Assembly (NCBI RefSeq): GCF_900233005.1
Contig: NZ_LT960612.1
Coordinates: 62,001 to 126,000 of the forward strand
Length of the DNA stretch: 64,000 nucleotides
Direction: 5' to 3'
Source of the DNA: Vibrio tapetis subsp. tapetis
Lineage (GTDB): Bacteria > Pseudomonadota > Gammaproteobacteria > Enterobacterales > Vibrionaceae
Position 1 is the first letter of the stretch. The number at the start of each line of letters is the position of its first letter. Made by a program: the position numbers and the translations under genes. The notes under the pieces are model-generated. The model was not told the origin of the DNA, did not search any database, and worked only from the letters and a program-made list of their open reading frames with translations. Below, piece by piece: positions 44,328 through 54,827 of this stretch.

Positions 44328-44813
44328 TTACTTTTCAAATTGATTTAGCCATAACTTTAAATATTGATCTAATTCTGTAGACGACTCTAAAGACAAATCC
44401 ACTACCAATTCATGCTGAATTTGAACATAGTGCTGCATCATATCATCGATCAATTCGAATCCATCTTTCGATAATTCAACCGAGACACTGCGCCGATCTT
44501 CTTTGCTGTGACAACGCATAATCAACCCTTTCGATTCGAGTTTGTCTAAGCGATTGGTCATGGCACCAGAGGTTAGCATCATAGTATTCATTAACGCTGA
44601 TGGTGTTAAGCGATGAGGACACCCACTTCTTCTCAGTGTTGCCAATACATCGAACTCACCCATTTTCAAATCATAGCTTTTGTGAAATTCACTCAACTTC
44701 GTTTCAATGTGTTTGGACAATCGAAGTAAACGCCCAATCAACGCCATCGGCTTCGTTTCAAGCTCTGGTTTTTCAATTGCCCATTGCCCAATAATTTTAT
44801 CTACTGCATCCAT
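44328..44813 (-). CDS. MarR-family transcriptional regulator
   Basis: 161 residues. Winged helix with 'EFDVLATLRRSGCPHRLTPS' (about 53-72), recognition helix in 'MLTSGAMTNRLDKLESKGLI' (about 79-98) and the wing 'HSKEDRRSVSVELSKDG' with the conserved Asp-Arg-Arg (about 101-117). It is a dimeric repressor type that senses small phenolic or other ligands. It is divergent from an EamA transporter with a palindrome between, so control of that transporter is likely. The leftward DUF5692/hyp cluster begins 480 bases downstream on the same strand. Confidence 0.92.
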   Translation of the reverse strand: MDAVDKIIGQWAIEKPELETKPMALIGRLLRLSKHIETKLSEFHKSYDLKMGEFDVLATLRRSGCPHRLTPSALMNTMMLTSGAMTNRLDKLESKGLIMRCHSKEDRRSVSVELSKDGFELIDDMMQHYVQIQHELVVDLSLESSTELDQYLKLWLNQFEK

Positions 44814-44888
44814 GAGTTTTGACCTAGAAGTTTGTGCTTTCTTATTAGCACTTTAGCATAAACTCACTTCAGATAAAGTGTATTAACC

Positions 44889-44915
44889 AAAGGTATCTCC
44901 ACATAAAGATACTTT
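44889..44915. promoter_or_regulatory. Candidate MarR operator
   Basis: AAAGGTATCT (44889-44898) and AGATACTTT (44907-44915) form an inverted repeat apart from one extra G. A further AAAGATA half-site lies at 44961-44967, next to the EamA start codon. The divergent MarR gene suggests this is its site. Confidence 0.5.
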
Positions 44916-44972
44916 ACTTGTGCTTTTTTTAAGCGTACAGTTCAAATATAACTTCACGTAAAGATAATTAAC

Positions 44973-45887
44973 ATGAATATACTGCTTGCGATGATCCCGG
45001 CCTTTTTTTGGGGCACGACTTATTCAGTCACACAATACACGTTACATGATTGGCCCCCCTTGCTTCTTGGGGCACTGCGTGCTCTGCCTGCTGGTCTTAT
45101 ATTGTTAGCCATAAAACCATCACTGCCAAATAGACAATACTTACCTACTCTTGCAAAACTTGGGTTCGTCAACATAGCCATATTTTTTAGCCTCATTTTT
45201 GTCATGGCACTGACGTTACCATCGGCTATTTCTGGTGTTGGTATGATTTCAGTGCCAGTCTTTGCCATGTTGTATCTATGGATAGTCAAAAAAACAAAGC
45301 CCAACGCAATTCAAGCCGTATGTGGCTTTGGCATCGTCAGCCTTGCATGGAAGCTATTCGATCCTAGCTCTATTTCACTAGATCCCATTGGCCTTATTGC
45401 CATGCTGTTAGCCATAATGTGCATTGTAGTAGGCAGCAGCATCACTAAGTCACTCGGCACCAAAATCCATTGGTGGACGGTACTAACATGGCAACTCATT
45501 TTAGGGGGGACTTTCTTAAGCATCGCAGCCCTAATTCATAGCCTGATCGCGCCAGAATCCTATCGCGACGCCCTCAGCTCATTTGATAGTCGAAACTTCA
45601 TCGGATTACTCTGGGTTATTGGACTCAACACGGCCCTTGGCTATGGCATGTACGTATGGCTGCTACAACGCATGTCCGTTGTGGATTTTACATTTGGCGG
45701 CATCGCCAACCCGATCGCCGGGATTCTTGGTGGCATGTTACTGATGGGTAATACATTTTCATTGGTGCAATACGCATTGATGCTGGGAATGATTTTGTTA
45801 TCGCTGACCCCACAAAGCATTATTATTATGCGAAAACGTTGGGTACCTTCTTCGCATAGCCACTCAAACACACCAAGTAACACGTAA
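44973..45887 (+). CDS. EamA-family (DMT) transporter
   Basis: A 304-residue membrane protein with ten hydrophobic helices in two EamA repeats. It starts with the typical 'AMIPAFFWGTTYSVTQYTL', and the second repeat includes 'VVDFTFGGIANPIAGILGGM'. It probably exports a metabolite or drug-like compound. It lies opposite a MarR regulator and close behind its candidate operator. No relation in sequence beyond the family is evident to the other EamA gene at 33365. Confidence 0.85.
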   Translation: MNILLAMIPAFFWGTTYSVTQYTLHDWPPLLLGALRALPAGLILLAIKPSLPNRQYLPTLAKLGFVNIAIFFSLIFVMALTLPSAISGVGMISVPVFAMLYLWIVKKTKPNAIQAVCGFGIVSLAWKLFDPSSISLDPIGLIAMLLAIMCIVVGSSITKSLGTKIHWWTVLTWQLILGGTFLSIAALIHSLIAPESYRDALSSFDSRNFIGLLWVIGLNTALGYGMYVWLLQRMSVVDFTFGGIANPIAGILGGMLLMGNTFSLVQYALMLGMILLSLTPQSIIIMRKRWVPSSHSHSNTPSNT

Positions 45888-46092
45888 TATCATGATGGAA
45901 ATATCAACCTGAAAAGTACGTTAAAAACAATGTTAAATATATAAAACATGAATGATAAGTGATTGCGGTAGGGCCAACTCAATCACTTATACCATCAGAT
46001 CATCGGATTAGTGTAACGGCGTTTGTCTAGTGCTTGTTTTCTGTAGGCTGAACGGTAAAATCGAGCACCCTGTTCTCCTGATATATGACGCT

Positions 46093-47352
46093 ATGCCTAA
46101 ACTGAACCTTAACTTGAGCCATGCCCCCTTAGAGCTCACCTGCGAACAATCATCAAGTACGCTTGAACAAAAGCTCGCCCCGGTTCATGAGCCCGTAAGA
46201 AACAAGCTTCCACGATCCCCTTTTCTTAGCGTAAAAACGGTAGAAAAACGCTGGCATACGCTAAACAACAATAACGCCAGAACCCAGTTATTAGACGATC
46301 ATACTCAAGAGAACATGAACGTTTTCAGTAAGAATATTGAGAACTTCATTGGTACCGTCAAATTGCCTGTCGGCGTTGCCGGGCCTCTAAGGGTTAACGG
46401 GTTGCATGCCCAAGGTGACTATCATATCCCGCTTGCTACTACTGAAGCAGCCCTTGTTGCCTCTTATCATCGTGGATCTCAACTGATCACGGCAGCGGGT
46501 GGTGCAAGCGTTATGCTACTCAATGAAGGCGTAACCAGAACACCTGGCTTTGCTTTCAGTGGCCTTGCCCAGGCCGGTCAGTTTGTTGCTTGGGTAGTCA
46601 CTCAATATGACATGTTTAGACAATTGGCTGAATCAACCACCCGCCACGGAAAACTGAAAGACATCAACGTCAATATAGAAGGCAATCACGTTTACCTAGT
46701 GTTTGAATACACAACAGGTGATGCCAGCGGTCAAAATATGGTGACGATAGCAACTAGCACTGTGTTTGATTTTATCCTTAAGCACAGCCCGATCGACCCT
46801 GTTTTTGCGGTCTTAGATGGCAACTTGTCCGGGGACAAAAAAGCAAACGCTCACACCATGCGAGGCGTCAGGGGAAAAAAGGTCTCTGCTGAAGTTACGT
46901 TATCCGCAGAACTGGTGAAAAAATACTTACATACGACACCGGAAGAAATGGTTCGCTTTGGGCAAATGACCACATCCGGAGGGCTATTGAGCGGCACTAT
47001 TGGCATAAATGCCCATTACGCAAACGCGCTGGCTGCCTTCTATATCGCAACGGGGCAGGATGCCGCATGTGTTGCCGAATCCGCGATAGGCTTAACCCGC
47101 ATGGAGCTCACGCCTCAAAATGATCTCTATACCAGTGTGACAATGCCTAACCTAATGGTTGGAACGGTTGGTGGAGGCACGAGTTTGCCAAGCCAACAAG
47201 CAAGCTTGGATTTGATGGGGCTTTCTGGATCAGGAAAATCACAAGCCTTAGCGGAAGTATGTGCGACGATATGCCTGGCTGGAGAGCTCTCGATTGTCGG
47301 CGCTTTTTGTGCTGGTCATTTTTCGAAAGCGCACCACAAGCTAGCTCGATAA
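46093..47352 (+). CDS. mvaA: Hydroxymethylglutaryl-CoA reductase (class I type)
   Basis: A 419-residue soluble HMG-CoA reductase. Motifs: 'GTVKLPVGVAGPLRVNG' (about 87-103), 'TTEAALVASYHRG' (catalytic Glu, about 117-129), 'TGDASGQNMVTIAT' (about 209-222, catalytic Asp and NADP-contact region), 'DGNLSGDKKANA' (catalytic Lys, about 245-256) and 'GTVGGGTSLPSQQASLDLMG' (about 357-376). The C-terminal His is in 'CAGHFSKAHH'. It makes mevalonate from HMG-CoA. ATG 46093 is favoured; the frame begins 21 codons earlier without a site. No other mevalonate-pathway gene is visible. Confidence 0.9.
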   Translation: MPKLNLNLSHAPLELTCEQSSSTLEQKLAPVHEPVRNKLPRSPFLSVKTVEKRWHTLNNNNARTQLLDDHTQENMNVFSKNIENFIGTVKLPVGVAGPLRVNGLHAQGDYHIPLATTEAALVASYHRGSQLITAAGGASVMLLNEGVTRTPGFAFSGLAQAGQFVAWVVTQYDMFRQLAESTTRHGKLKDINVNIEGNHVYLVFEYTTGDASGQNMVTIATSTVFDFILKHSPIDPVFAVLDGNLSGDKKANAHTMRGVRGKKVSAEVTLSAELVKKYLHTTPEEMVRFGQMTTSGGLLSGTIGINAHYANALAAFYIATGQDAACVAESAIGLTRMELTPQNDLYTSVTMPNLMVGTVGGGTSLPSQQASLDLMGLSGSGKSQALAEVCATICLAGELSIVGAFCAGHFSKAHHKLAR

Positions 47353-47371
47353 AATAGCTTGGTTGAATTCT

Positions 47372-47413
47372 TACTCTAGTTAACTAACGCTCCAACAGCA
47401 GTTAGCTAGAGTA
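47372..47413. terminator. Hairpin between convergent mvaA and luxQ
   Basis: TACTCTAGTTAACT / AGTTAGCTAGAGTA, 13 of 14 pairs and a 14-base loop, three bases from the luxQ stop codon. No T-run follows on either side, so it may be a factor-dependent or mRNA-stabilising structure for both genes. Confidence 0.6.
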
Positions 47414-47416
47414 CCA

Positions 47417-49984
47417 TTATTGTTGTAAGAACCGCTCTTTATAGAAACTCAAAGCTTCGAATAATGGTAATTCTTTGATTGGTTTAACAATGATGTAGTT
47501 TGCTACTGCGTCCATGAACGCTTGCTTGGTTGATTCGAACGCATCGGCGGTACACGCGAAAATCGGAGTGACTATTCCCAATTCATTTCGAATGATCCGA
47601 GTTGCTTCAACCCCGTCCATGTTAGGCATTTGGTTATCCATTAAAATCAAATCAAATGACTCGACCTTTAGCTTCTCGATAGCAGCGACACCATCTTCAA
47701 CCCAAACCGTGTCCATATTGTATTTAGTACAAAATGCTTGAGCGATAAACGCATTACTCTTGTTATCTTCAACTAACAACACTCGTTGTGGCTCTTCAAA
47801 TAACTCATAATGGTGCTTAGCCTCTTCTATAACTGTATCCATTTGGCCTTGTTCAGACACAACAACCGGAATAGTCACTTTAAATTCAGAGCCCTGACCT
47901 AGCGTACTAACAACGTGTATATAACCACCCATCATATCGAGCAAATTCTTGACAATAGCAAGGCCTAAACCACTACCACCGAACTCTCTAGTCGTGGTTC
48001 TTTCTGCTTGGGTAAACGGTTCAAACATCGACTTAATACTAACGTCAGTTAAGCCAATTCCAGTATCTTGGACGACAACACACAATACACGATCATTCGC
48101 TTTGGCTTCACCATCGTTGTCTGTTTCTCCAAAGTAAAAATGAAGCTTAATGCTGCCAGAACTGGTGAACTTGATCGCGTTGCTCAACAAATTAAGAATA
48201 ATTTGATTTAGGCGAACCTGATCAGTGCAAATAACCGCATCGGTAGGAATGTCATTATGCACGTCAAATTCAAGATTTTTATTAAGGCACAGCTGGTGAT
48301 GGATATTAACCAGAGGCTGAACAAAACGAGTAAACACAAAGTCGCTTGTCTCTATATGTAGCTTACCTTGCTCAATTTTCGAGAAATCAAGAACATCGTT
48401 TAGAACCGTCAAAAGGTGCTCACCGCTACGGTAAAGCAAGTCTACCTGTTCTTTGTTTTTTGTATGCGTTAATGAGTGTTTTAGTAACTGAGACACTCCT
48501 AAAATGGCATTTAACGGAGTACGGATTTCATGACTCATTTTCGCAAGAAAATCAGCCCGTGCATTAGCTGAGCTTTCCGCTTCTAAGCGAGCTAAGTTGC
48601 TTTGTTGTTCAGCATCAATGAGCGCCGTAATATCTTGCCCTTGGCCAATAATGGAGTGAATACCAGAGTCCATTTCAATTGACGACAAATTCCAGCGAAA
48701 AGTTTTGTTTTCGATAGGAATGTTCACACCCATTGCCGTCTCACCTTTCATAACCAAAGTAAGATATAGCGAGACTTTACTTTGAAATGCATCAAGTGCT
48801 TCATCAAAATCTTCGAGTAACAGTGCCTTATGCGCCGCAGGATTCATTTTCATGATCGTGCCATCAGTCCCCCAAACGATGATCGGAGACAATGAAAAGT
48901 TAAACAAATCTTGAAACGACTTATCTTTTTCTTTTATTGAACTGAATGCACCTTCGAGTGCCGTACCTACGTGTTCAAATTCGTAGATACTAGAACCTTG
49001 GAATTTTAAATTATTGTGGTGATCACTTGCACTGCGGGCGTAATCCATCAAACTGCTCAGCTCTGTGTTAATAATCCGTTGAATAATTTGGCGGATCACC
49101 AATGCCAAGCAAAGCATGATGACGAGAGAAATACTGAGCCCTAATTTATAGCTGTCTTCTAGCGACTGTACCGTCGAATTGTTTTGCACAATCGCGACAC
49201 TCAGTGGCGTTTTCACATCATGGATCTTGATATCTGTTATGTTAAAAAGATAATTTTTGAAATAGACGTCTACGTTGCCATCTTTTGCTTTCAAAACCCA
49301 TTCGTAAAGTGGGTCGTCTTCATAGATGGAAGCGGCAACCGCATTGTTTTCGGACAATAGAATAATGCCATCACTGTTCGACGCTTCTTTCATCTGCTCA
49401 ATCAAAGAAAAGTTATTGTTAAGCACCATAGCAACGTACAGGTAGCCTAAAAGCTGACCGTTTTTGGTACTGATGATTGGCGAGCGACGCAACAAGATAT
49501 CACGCATCCCCATAATACTGGATTCGTGTTTAAACGACCAAAAGCTATTCGCATCGGTATCCTTAGCAAAACCAATCAAGCTGTCGTCCGTTAGGCCGTA
49601 AAAATAACTGTTGCCATCACTCCAACGAATATCGCCGTTCAACTCAGTCACAAACCTAAAGTCGGGGGAGTTAACTGGGTCACTTTGCTCGACATCGAGA
49701 AAGAAAAAATCAAGCTCTCGCTCTGCCCCACTTTCGAGTAAGTTTTGCAATGTTAAACTCATGGCATTGCTGTCTTGATGTGACTGCATTGTCATTAGTT
49801 TGTAGTCAAACAAATGCTGAATTAGACTTGAAGCTTGAGAAGAAGTTCGTTCGACTTCCTGTTGAATGATTTTAGACGACCACTGATAGCTAAACAGCAC
49901 AACGCCCATCATCAATACCCGGAAAATCAAGATAATGAAACGAATAAGTAGGGTTGCGAGTTTATGTTTCTTCTTAAAGTGCAT
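47417..49984 (-). CDS. luxQ: Hybrid sensor kinase/phosphatase LuxQ
   Basis: An 855-residue inner-membrane sensor, matching the Vibrio LuxQ length (about 859). Order: membrane helix (about 15-35), periplasmic double-PAS region (about 40-280), second helix (about 280-300), PAS (about 355-470), HisKA with 'SHEIRTPLNAILGV' (about 486), HATPase ('NAIKFTSSG', 'GSGLGLAIV') and a receiver domain with phospho-Asp in 'LILMDNQMPNMDG' (about 785). No histidine phosphotransfer domain is present; LuxU does that elsewhere. It forms the autoinducer-2 receptor with LuxP, encoded 9 bases upstream. Confidence 0.95.
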   Translation of the reverse strand: MHFKKKHKLATLLIRFIILIFRVLMMGVVLFSYQWSSKIIQQEVERTSSQASSLIQHLFDYKLMTMQSHQDSNAMSLTLQNLLESGAERELDFFFLDVEQSDPVNSPDFRFVTELNGDIRWSDGNSYFYGLTDDSLIGFAKDTDANSFWSFKHESSIMGMRDILLRRSPIISTKNGQLLGYLYVAMVLNNNFSLIEQMKEASNSDGIILLSENNAVAASIYEDDPLYEWVLKAKDGNVDVYFKNYLFNITDIKIHDVKTPLSVAIVQNNSTVQSLEDSYKLGLSISLVIMLCLALVIRQIIQRIINTELSSLMDYARSASDHHNNLKFQGSSIYEFEHVGTALEGAFSSIKEKDKSFQDLFNFSLSPIIVWGTDGTIMKMNPAAHKALLLEDFDEALDAFQSKVSLYLTLVMKGETAMGVNIPIENKTFRWNLSSIEMDSGIHSIIGQGQDITALIDAEQQSNLARLEAESSANARADFLAKMSHEIRTPLNAILGVSQLLKHSLTHTKNKEQVDLLYRSGEHLLTVLNDVLDFSKIEQGKLHIETSDFVFTRFVQPLVNIHHQLCLNKNLEFDVHNDIPTDAVICTDQVRLNQIILNLLSNAIKFTSSGSIKLHFYFGETDNDGEAKANDRVLCVVVQDTGIGLTDVSIKSMFEPFTQAERTTTREFGGSGLGLAIVKNLLDMMGGYIHVVSTLGQGSEFKVTIPVVVSEQGQMDTVIEEAKHHYELFEEPQRVLLVEDNKSNAFIAQAFCTKYNMDTVWVEDGVAAIEKLKVESFDLILMDNQMPNMDGVEATRIIRNELGIVTPIFACTADAFESTKQAFMDAVANYIIVKPIKELPLFEALSFYKERFLQQ

Positions 49985-49993
49985 TAATTAGGC

Positions 49994-51169
<1,176 letters not shown>

Positions 51170-51256
51170 TCAGCTTGTTTAACTGGTCATCGTTACATCA
51201 ATTTAGCAAATAATAGTAGAGAACCTACACAAAAACACCTTTTCACAATATTACAC

Positions 51257-51892
51257 TTACTTCATATCACTGCCAAAGTGCTCCAAATAGATAATTGTCG
51301 CGGCAGTTCGAGATGGAACCTCTAGTTTTTTCAGCAAGCTTTTCATATGAACTTTGACTGTTGATTCCGAAATAAATAACCGTTCAGCAATTTGCTTATT
51401 GCGAAACCCTTTAGCCACTTCAGTTAAAATTTGCATTTCGCGCTCAGTCAGTAATTCTGACAGAGACGGTTTATCATCTCGTGTTTCCAAATACTTCTTA
51501 ACTAATTCACTATAGCTTTCATGGCCATCTAATGCTTTTTTGATTAGCCCTATCAACTCTTCGGGTTCGGTGTCCTTCAATAAATAACCATCCGCACCCG
51601 CTTTAACTAACGCGTCAATATCCGATGGATTATCAGAGACGGTAAGGATAACGATAATCCCTTCGACGGACTCATTTCTCATTGCTTTGAGAGTATCTAA
51701 TCCGGACATACCCTTCATGTTCAAATCAAGCAAGATTAAGTCTGGCTCAAGCTTGTTGGCCAAAGCCAATGCATCTGCCCCATTACTTGCTTCTGCCACC
51801 ACTTCAAATTCTGGCTCAAAATTGAGTAACTGCGTGATGCCTCTGCGCATCAACGGATGATCATCAACAACTAACACTTTATGCTGCGCCAT
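51257..51892 (-). CDS. narP: Nitrate/nitrite response regulator NarP
   Basis: A 211-residue NarL/FixJ-type regulator. Receiver domain with acid pocket 'VVDDHP' (about 8-13), phospho-Asp in 'LILLDLNMKGMSG' (about 57) and Lys in 'LLKDTEP' (about 107). C-terminal LuxR-type helix-turn-helix ('LTEREMQILTEVAKGFRNKQ', 'SESTVKVHMKSLLKKL', about 147-192). It overlaps narQ by 14 bases, showing coupled translation. It should act at the perfect 7-2-7 site before napF. Confidence 0.93.
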   Translation of the reverse strand: MAQHKVLVVDDHPLMRRGITQLLNFEPEFEVVAEASNGADALALANKLEPDLILLDLNMKGMSGLDTLKAMRNESVEGIIVILTVSDNPSDIDALVKAGADGYLLKDTEPEELIGLIKKALDGHESYSELVKKYLETRDDKPSLSELLTEREMQILTEVAKGFRNKQIAERLFISESTVKVHMKSLLKKLEVPSRTAATIIYLEHFGSDMK

Positions 51893-53603
51893 TTTCTGCC
51901 TCTTGTCGGTTAGTAAATACTAAATGAATTTTGCATCCAGCGCCGATGTCACTCTGGATAGATAACTTACCGCCTAAGCGTGATGCCCTCTCGTTCATAA
52001 TGCTCAAACCGTAGTGATTAAGTTTATTGCTACTGGTATCAAACCCTTTACCGTCATCAATAATCTTAACGTGAATTTCTTGTTGGTGATTGACGCACTC
52101 GACACAAATGGAGTCAGCCTCTGCATGTTTCACTGCATTGAGTACCGCTTCGCGAATCAATTGAAGAAGATGCACTTGATGATTCGATCTCAATTGAATC
52201 GAAGACAGATGATTCTTAATATTAATCGAAGCGGGGGTTTGATCTTCTAACGGAACCAATAACTGAGTAAGAGCCTCGCCAAAATCAGCCTCTTTGATCG
52301 TTAATCGGAACGTGCTAAGCAGTTCTCGTAACTGGGTATAGGCGGTCGAAAGTCCAAGATCAATATCTCCTATCGCTTGTCTTGCGCCGTTGCAATCGTC
52401 TGTCTGGCAGTCTGTTGCCACTTGCCTTTTAAGTAATGCCACCTGAATTTTTAAGTAGGAAAGTGACTGCGCAATCGAGTCGTGTAGTTCACGAGCGATC
52501 GTCGCCCTTTCTTCCATAAGCAACAACTGTTCTGTTTGTTTTTGCGCACGATTGTAATAAATACCTCTCGCTAATATCTGAGCGACATTGTTAATGAGCG
52601 CCTGATCTGGGCACGGTAACTCAGCTTGCCACTCAAGTGACCCAAGCCATTCTCCATCTAAAGACAAAACCATGTGATGCCACGTATCACCATCTTGATC
52701 GCCGGACGATAAATTAAATTCGCCACCGTTGCTTTTGCCCACCATCAAACGTACCGCTTTGATACCTTCTAAACTGGATAGATACGTCAGAATAGATTGG
52801 AAATGCTCTGTCGATAAATGGCTAACACTCAGCTGCTGAGAACAATCATAGAGCACTTTTAGTGATTGATTGGCGTGCTGTAAACGATGTGTTTTTTCAT
52901 CAACAGCTTGCTCTAATCCACGATACAATTTCCCCAAGTCAGCGGTCATTGCATTAAAAGTCTTGGCCAACATGCTTAATTCAGTATGCCCGTCGATGCC
53001 TATTTCAATGTTGAAATTCCTATTTTTTATCTGCTCACTGGCTCTGGCAAATAAGCGCAATGGACGCACAATTTCTTTGCGAACAAAGTGCACAACAAAC
53101 AACGAGATAATAAGAATTCCGCCTAAGCCTAGGCCTGCAACCCAGCCCAAAATAATGAGTTTCTTTTCAGAATGACGCTGTAGCTCCAAAACGAATCGGT
53201 CAATTTGTTCGACAAAATCGGCCACTTGCAATATATAGTGCTCACGATCCGCCCCTTTCAACAACTCCGACAGCACTTCCCAGCGCTTAATCAGCGCAAG
53301 GTAATGGTAAGTGATCTCGTCTGGAACGTCCCACTCAAGTAAGTCTCTCATGGTCGGGGAATAGAGTGAATGTTCAAATTGGTCAATATGGTGTTCATAC
53401 AACGCAGACTCACCTTGTATATCGTACGCCAGACGATAGCTCTGCATCCGCATCGACCCAGACACATTCACCGCCTCGGCATCACTCAAACTGGACGCCA
53501 AAGTAAACAAAGCAAATCCTGTTGTGATGACCGATAAAAGCAGGATCAAAAACATCGCGCGAGCAACGGTACTCGTAACCGGTCTACGTGGATTAATGCG
53601 CAC
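51879..53603 (-). CDS. narQ: Nitrate/nitrite sensor kinase NarQ
   Basis: A 574-residue inner-membrane kinase of the NarX/NarQ type. Two membrane helices (about 14-35 and 148-170) frame a periplasmic four-helix sensor with the P-box 'VSGSMRMQSYRLAYDI' (about 46-61, the nitrate-binding motif). HAMP (about 170-225), a Cys-containing linker, HisKA_3 with 'RELHDSIAQSLSYLKIQVAL' (about 370-389) and HATPase ('NAVKHAEA', 'DDGKGF'). It phosphorylates NarP. It is divergent from the nap operon it presumably controls. Confidence 0.95.
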   Translation of the reverse strand: MRINPRRPVTSTVARAMFLILLLSVITTGFALFTLASSLSDAEAVNVSGSMRMQSYRLAYDIQGESALYEHHIDQFEHSLYSPTMRDLLEWDVPDEITYHYLALIKRWEVLSELLKGADREHYILQVADFVEQIDRFVLELQRHSEKKLIILGWVAGLGLGGILIISLFVVHFVRKEIVRPLRLFARASEQIKNRNFNIEIGIDGHTELSMLAKTFNAMTADLGKLYRGLEQAVDEKTHRLQHANQSLKVLYDCSQQLSVSHLSTEHFQSILTYLSSLEGIKAVRLMVGKSNGGEFNLSSGDQDGDTWHHMVLSLDGEWLGSLEWQAELPCPDQALINNVAQILARGIYYNRAQKQTEQLLLMEERATIARELHDSIAQSLSYLKIQVALLKRQVATDCQTDDCNGARQAIGDIDLGLSTAYTQLRELLSTFRLTIKEADFGEALTQLLVPLEDQTPASINIKNHLSSIQLRSNHQVHLLQLIREAVLNAVKHAEADSICVECVNHQQEIHVKIIDDGKGFDTSSNKLNHYGLSIMNERASRLGGKLSIQSDIGAGCKIHLVFTNRQEAENGAA

Positions 53604-53872
53604 AAACGAGCCTTATAAAAACAAATTTCTGACAGTGTAATACCAAGCTACCACAGTCCAGCTTAAGAGGATTAAAAACTGTGAAGCGCACAGCGGCAAG
53701 TCACGTTTACGGTCAGTATACGTACAACTTTTCGCGTTATTAATTAATCATTTGCATATCGTGCTGAAACCCAAATATAAGGCTGATTGCACATTTAAAT
53801 ACTTTTATGAACATTGTAAAAAAATCAACGCTCAATTCTTGATTAATATGTGAGCCAAATCTTCCGTATAAA

Positions 53873-53916
53873 TTGATCTAGCGCAAGTATCACATTTATT
53901 TACCCCTTAAGGGGTA
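53873..53916 (+). promoter_or_regulatory. FNR-like site and perfect NarP/NarL 7-2-7 site before napF
   Basis: TTGATCTAGCGCAA (53873-53886) resembles an FNR box (TTGAT-4-ATCAA), with a degenerate right half. TACCCCTTAAGGGGTA (53901-53916) is a perfect palindrome of two TACCCCT-type heptamers in the 7-2-7 layout bound by NarP and NarL. Centres are 29 bases apart. Together they predict anaerobic, nitrate/nitrite-responsive control of napF. The rest of the 430-base narQ-napF gap is AT-rich without genes. Confidence 0.75.
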
Positions 53917-54037
53917 TTTATTAGCGAATATCAAAAATTAAACTAGAGTTATACAGAATATATTTAATTATTAACAACGTACAACAAATAAAGATAATAA
54001 CAATCATTATCAATTAGTTGTTAATTTGAGGTTTGAT

Positions 54038-54529
54038 TTGGTAGATATTGCGCGTCGTCGATTATTCAGCCGAAGCCCTAAGGCGAACATAGATACTTCA
54101 GCACCGTTACGCATGCCGTGGTTGAAAGCTGAATCCGTTTTTTTAGATGATTGCACGCGGTGTGGAAAGTGCTTAGAAAGTTGCGAAACCAATATCATTA
54201 TTAAAGGTGAAGGTGGTTATCCCGAAGTGGACTTTCAAATAGACGAATGTACTTTCTGTGAGCAATGCGCTGATGTTTGCCCAGAGAGCCTGTTTTTGCC
54301 TCGAACTGAAAAACCTTGGCAATACCGCGCTGAAATCGATAACAAATGTTTGTCATTGAATGGCGTCGATTGCAGAACATGTGGTGAACAATGTGAAGTA
54401 TCGGCCATTAAATTTCAACTCAGTGTTGGCAGTGTCGCGAAGCCAATATTGAACCAAGATGAATGTACTGGTTGCGGAGCATGTGTCGCAGTATGCCCAA
54501 CGCAAAGTATAAAAATAAACAATAAATAA
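54038..54529 (+). CDS. napF: Ferredoxin-type protein NapF
   Basis: About 163 residues. Three 4Fe-4S motifs: 'CTRCGKCLESC' (about 39-49), 'CTFCEQCADVCP' (about 71-82) and 'CTGCGACVAVCP' (about 146-157), plus 'CRTCGEQC' between. NapF is a cytoplasmic helper of NapA maturation. A TTG at 54038 is chosen: TGAGG lies 6 bases upstream and the product then begins 'MVDIARRRLF', like other vibrio NapF. An earlier TTG (54026) overlaps that site. First gene of the napFDABC operon. Confidence 0.9.
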   Translation: MVDIARRRLFSRSPKANIDTSAPLRMPWLKAESVFLDDCTRCGKCLESCETNIIIKGEGGYPEVDFQIDECTFCEQCADVCPESLFLPRTEKPWQYRAEIDNKCLSLNGVDCRTCGEQCEVSAIKFQLSVGSVAKPILNQDECTGCGACVAVCPTQSIKINNK

Positions 54530-54540
54530 AAGAGAAAACT

Positions 54541-54795
54541 ATGGGACTAAACGAAGTCCACATTTCCAGTTTAATCGTCCACGTAAAACCGGACCACTTA
54601 ACTGAGACTAAATCTAAGATTGCCTCTTATCCGGGCGCTGAGATTTATGGGGAAAGTGAAGAAGGAAAACTCATTGTGGTAATGGAAACAGAGAATCAAG
54701 GCTTTGTGACCGATACCATCGATAAAATCAATAATTTAGAACATGTACTAAGCACCGCTTTGGTTTACCACCAAATTGAAACGGACTTAGATTGA
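54541..54795 (+). CDS. napD: NapD chaperone for NapA
   Basis: 84 residues, ferredoxin-like alpha/beta fold. 'NEVHISSLIVHVKPDHL' at the start and 'GKLIVVMETE' in the middle are typical. NapD binds the twin-arginine signal of NapA in the cytoplasm and holds export until cofactors are loaded. It lies 11 bases after napF and 32 before napA. Confidence 0.92.
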   Translation: MGLNEVHISSLIVHVKPDHLTETKSKIASYPGAEIYGESEEGKLIVVMETENQGFVTDTIDKINNLEHVLSTALVYHQIETDLD

Positions 54796-54827
54796 AAAAC
54801 ACTGGAATTGTAACCCGAGGGTGATGT

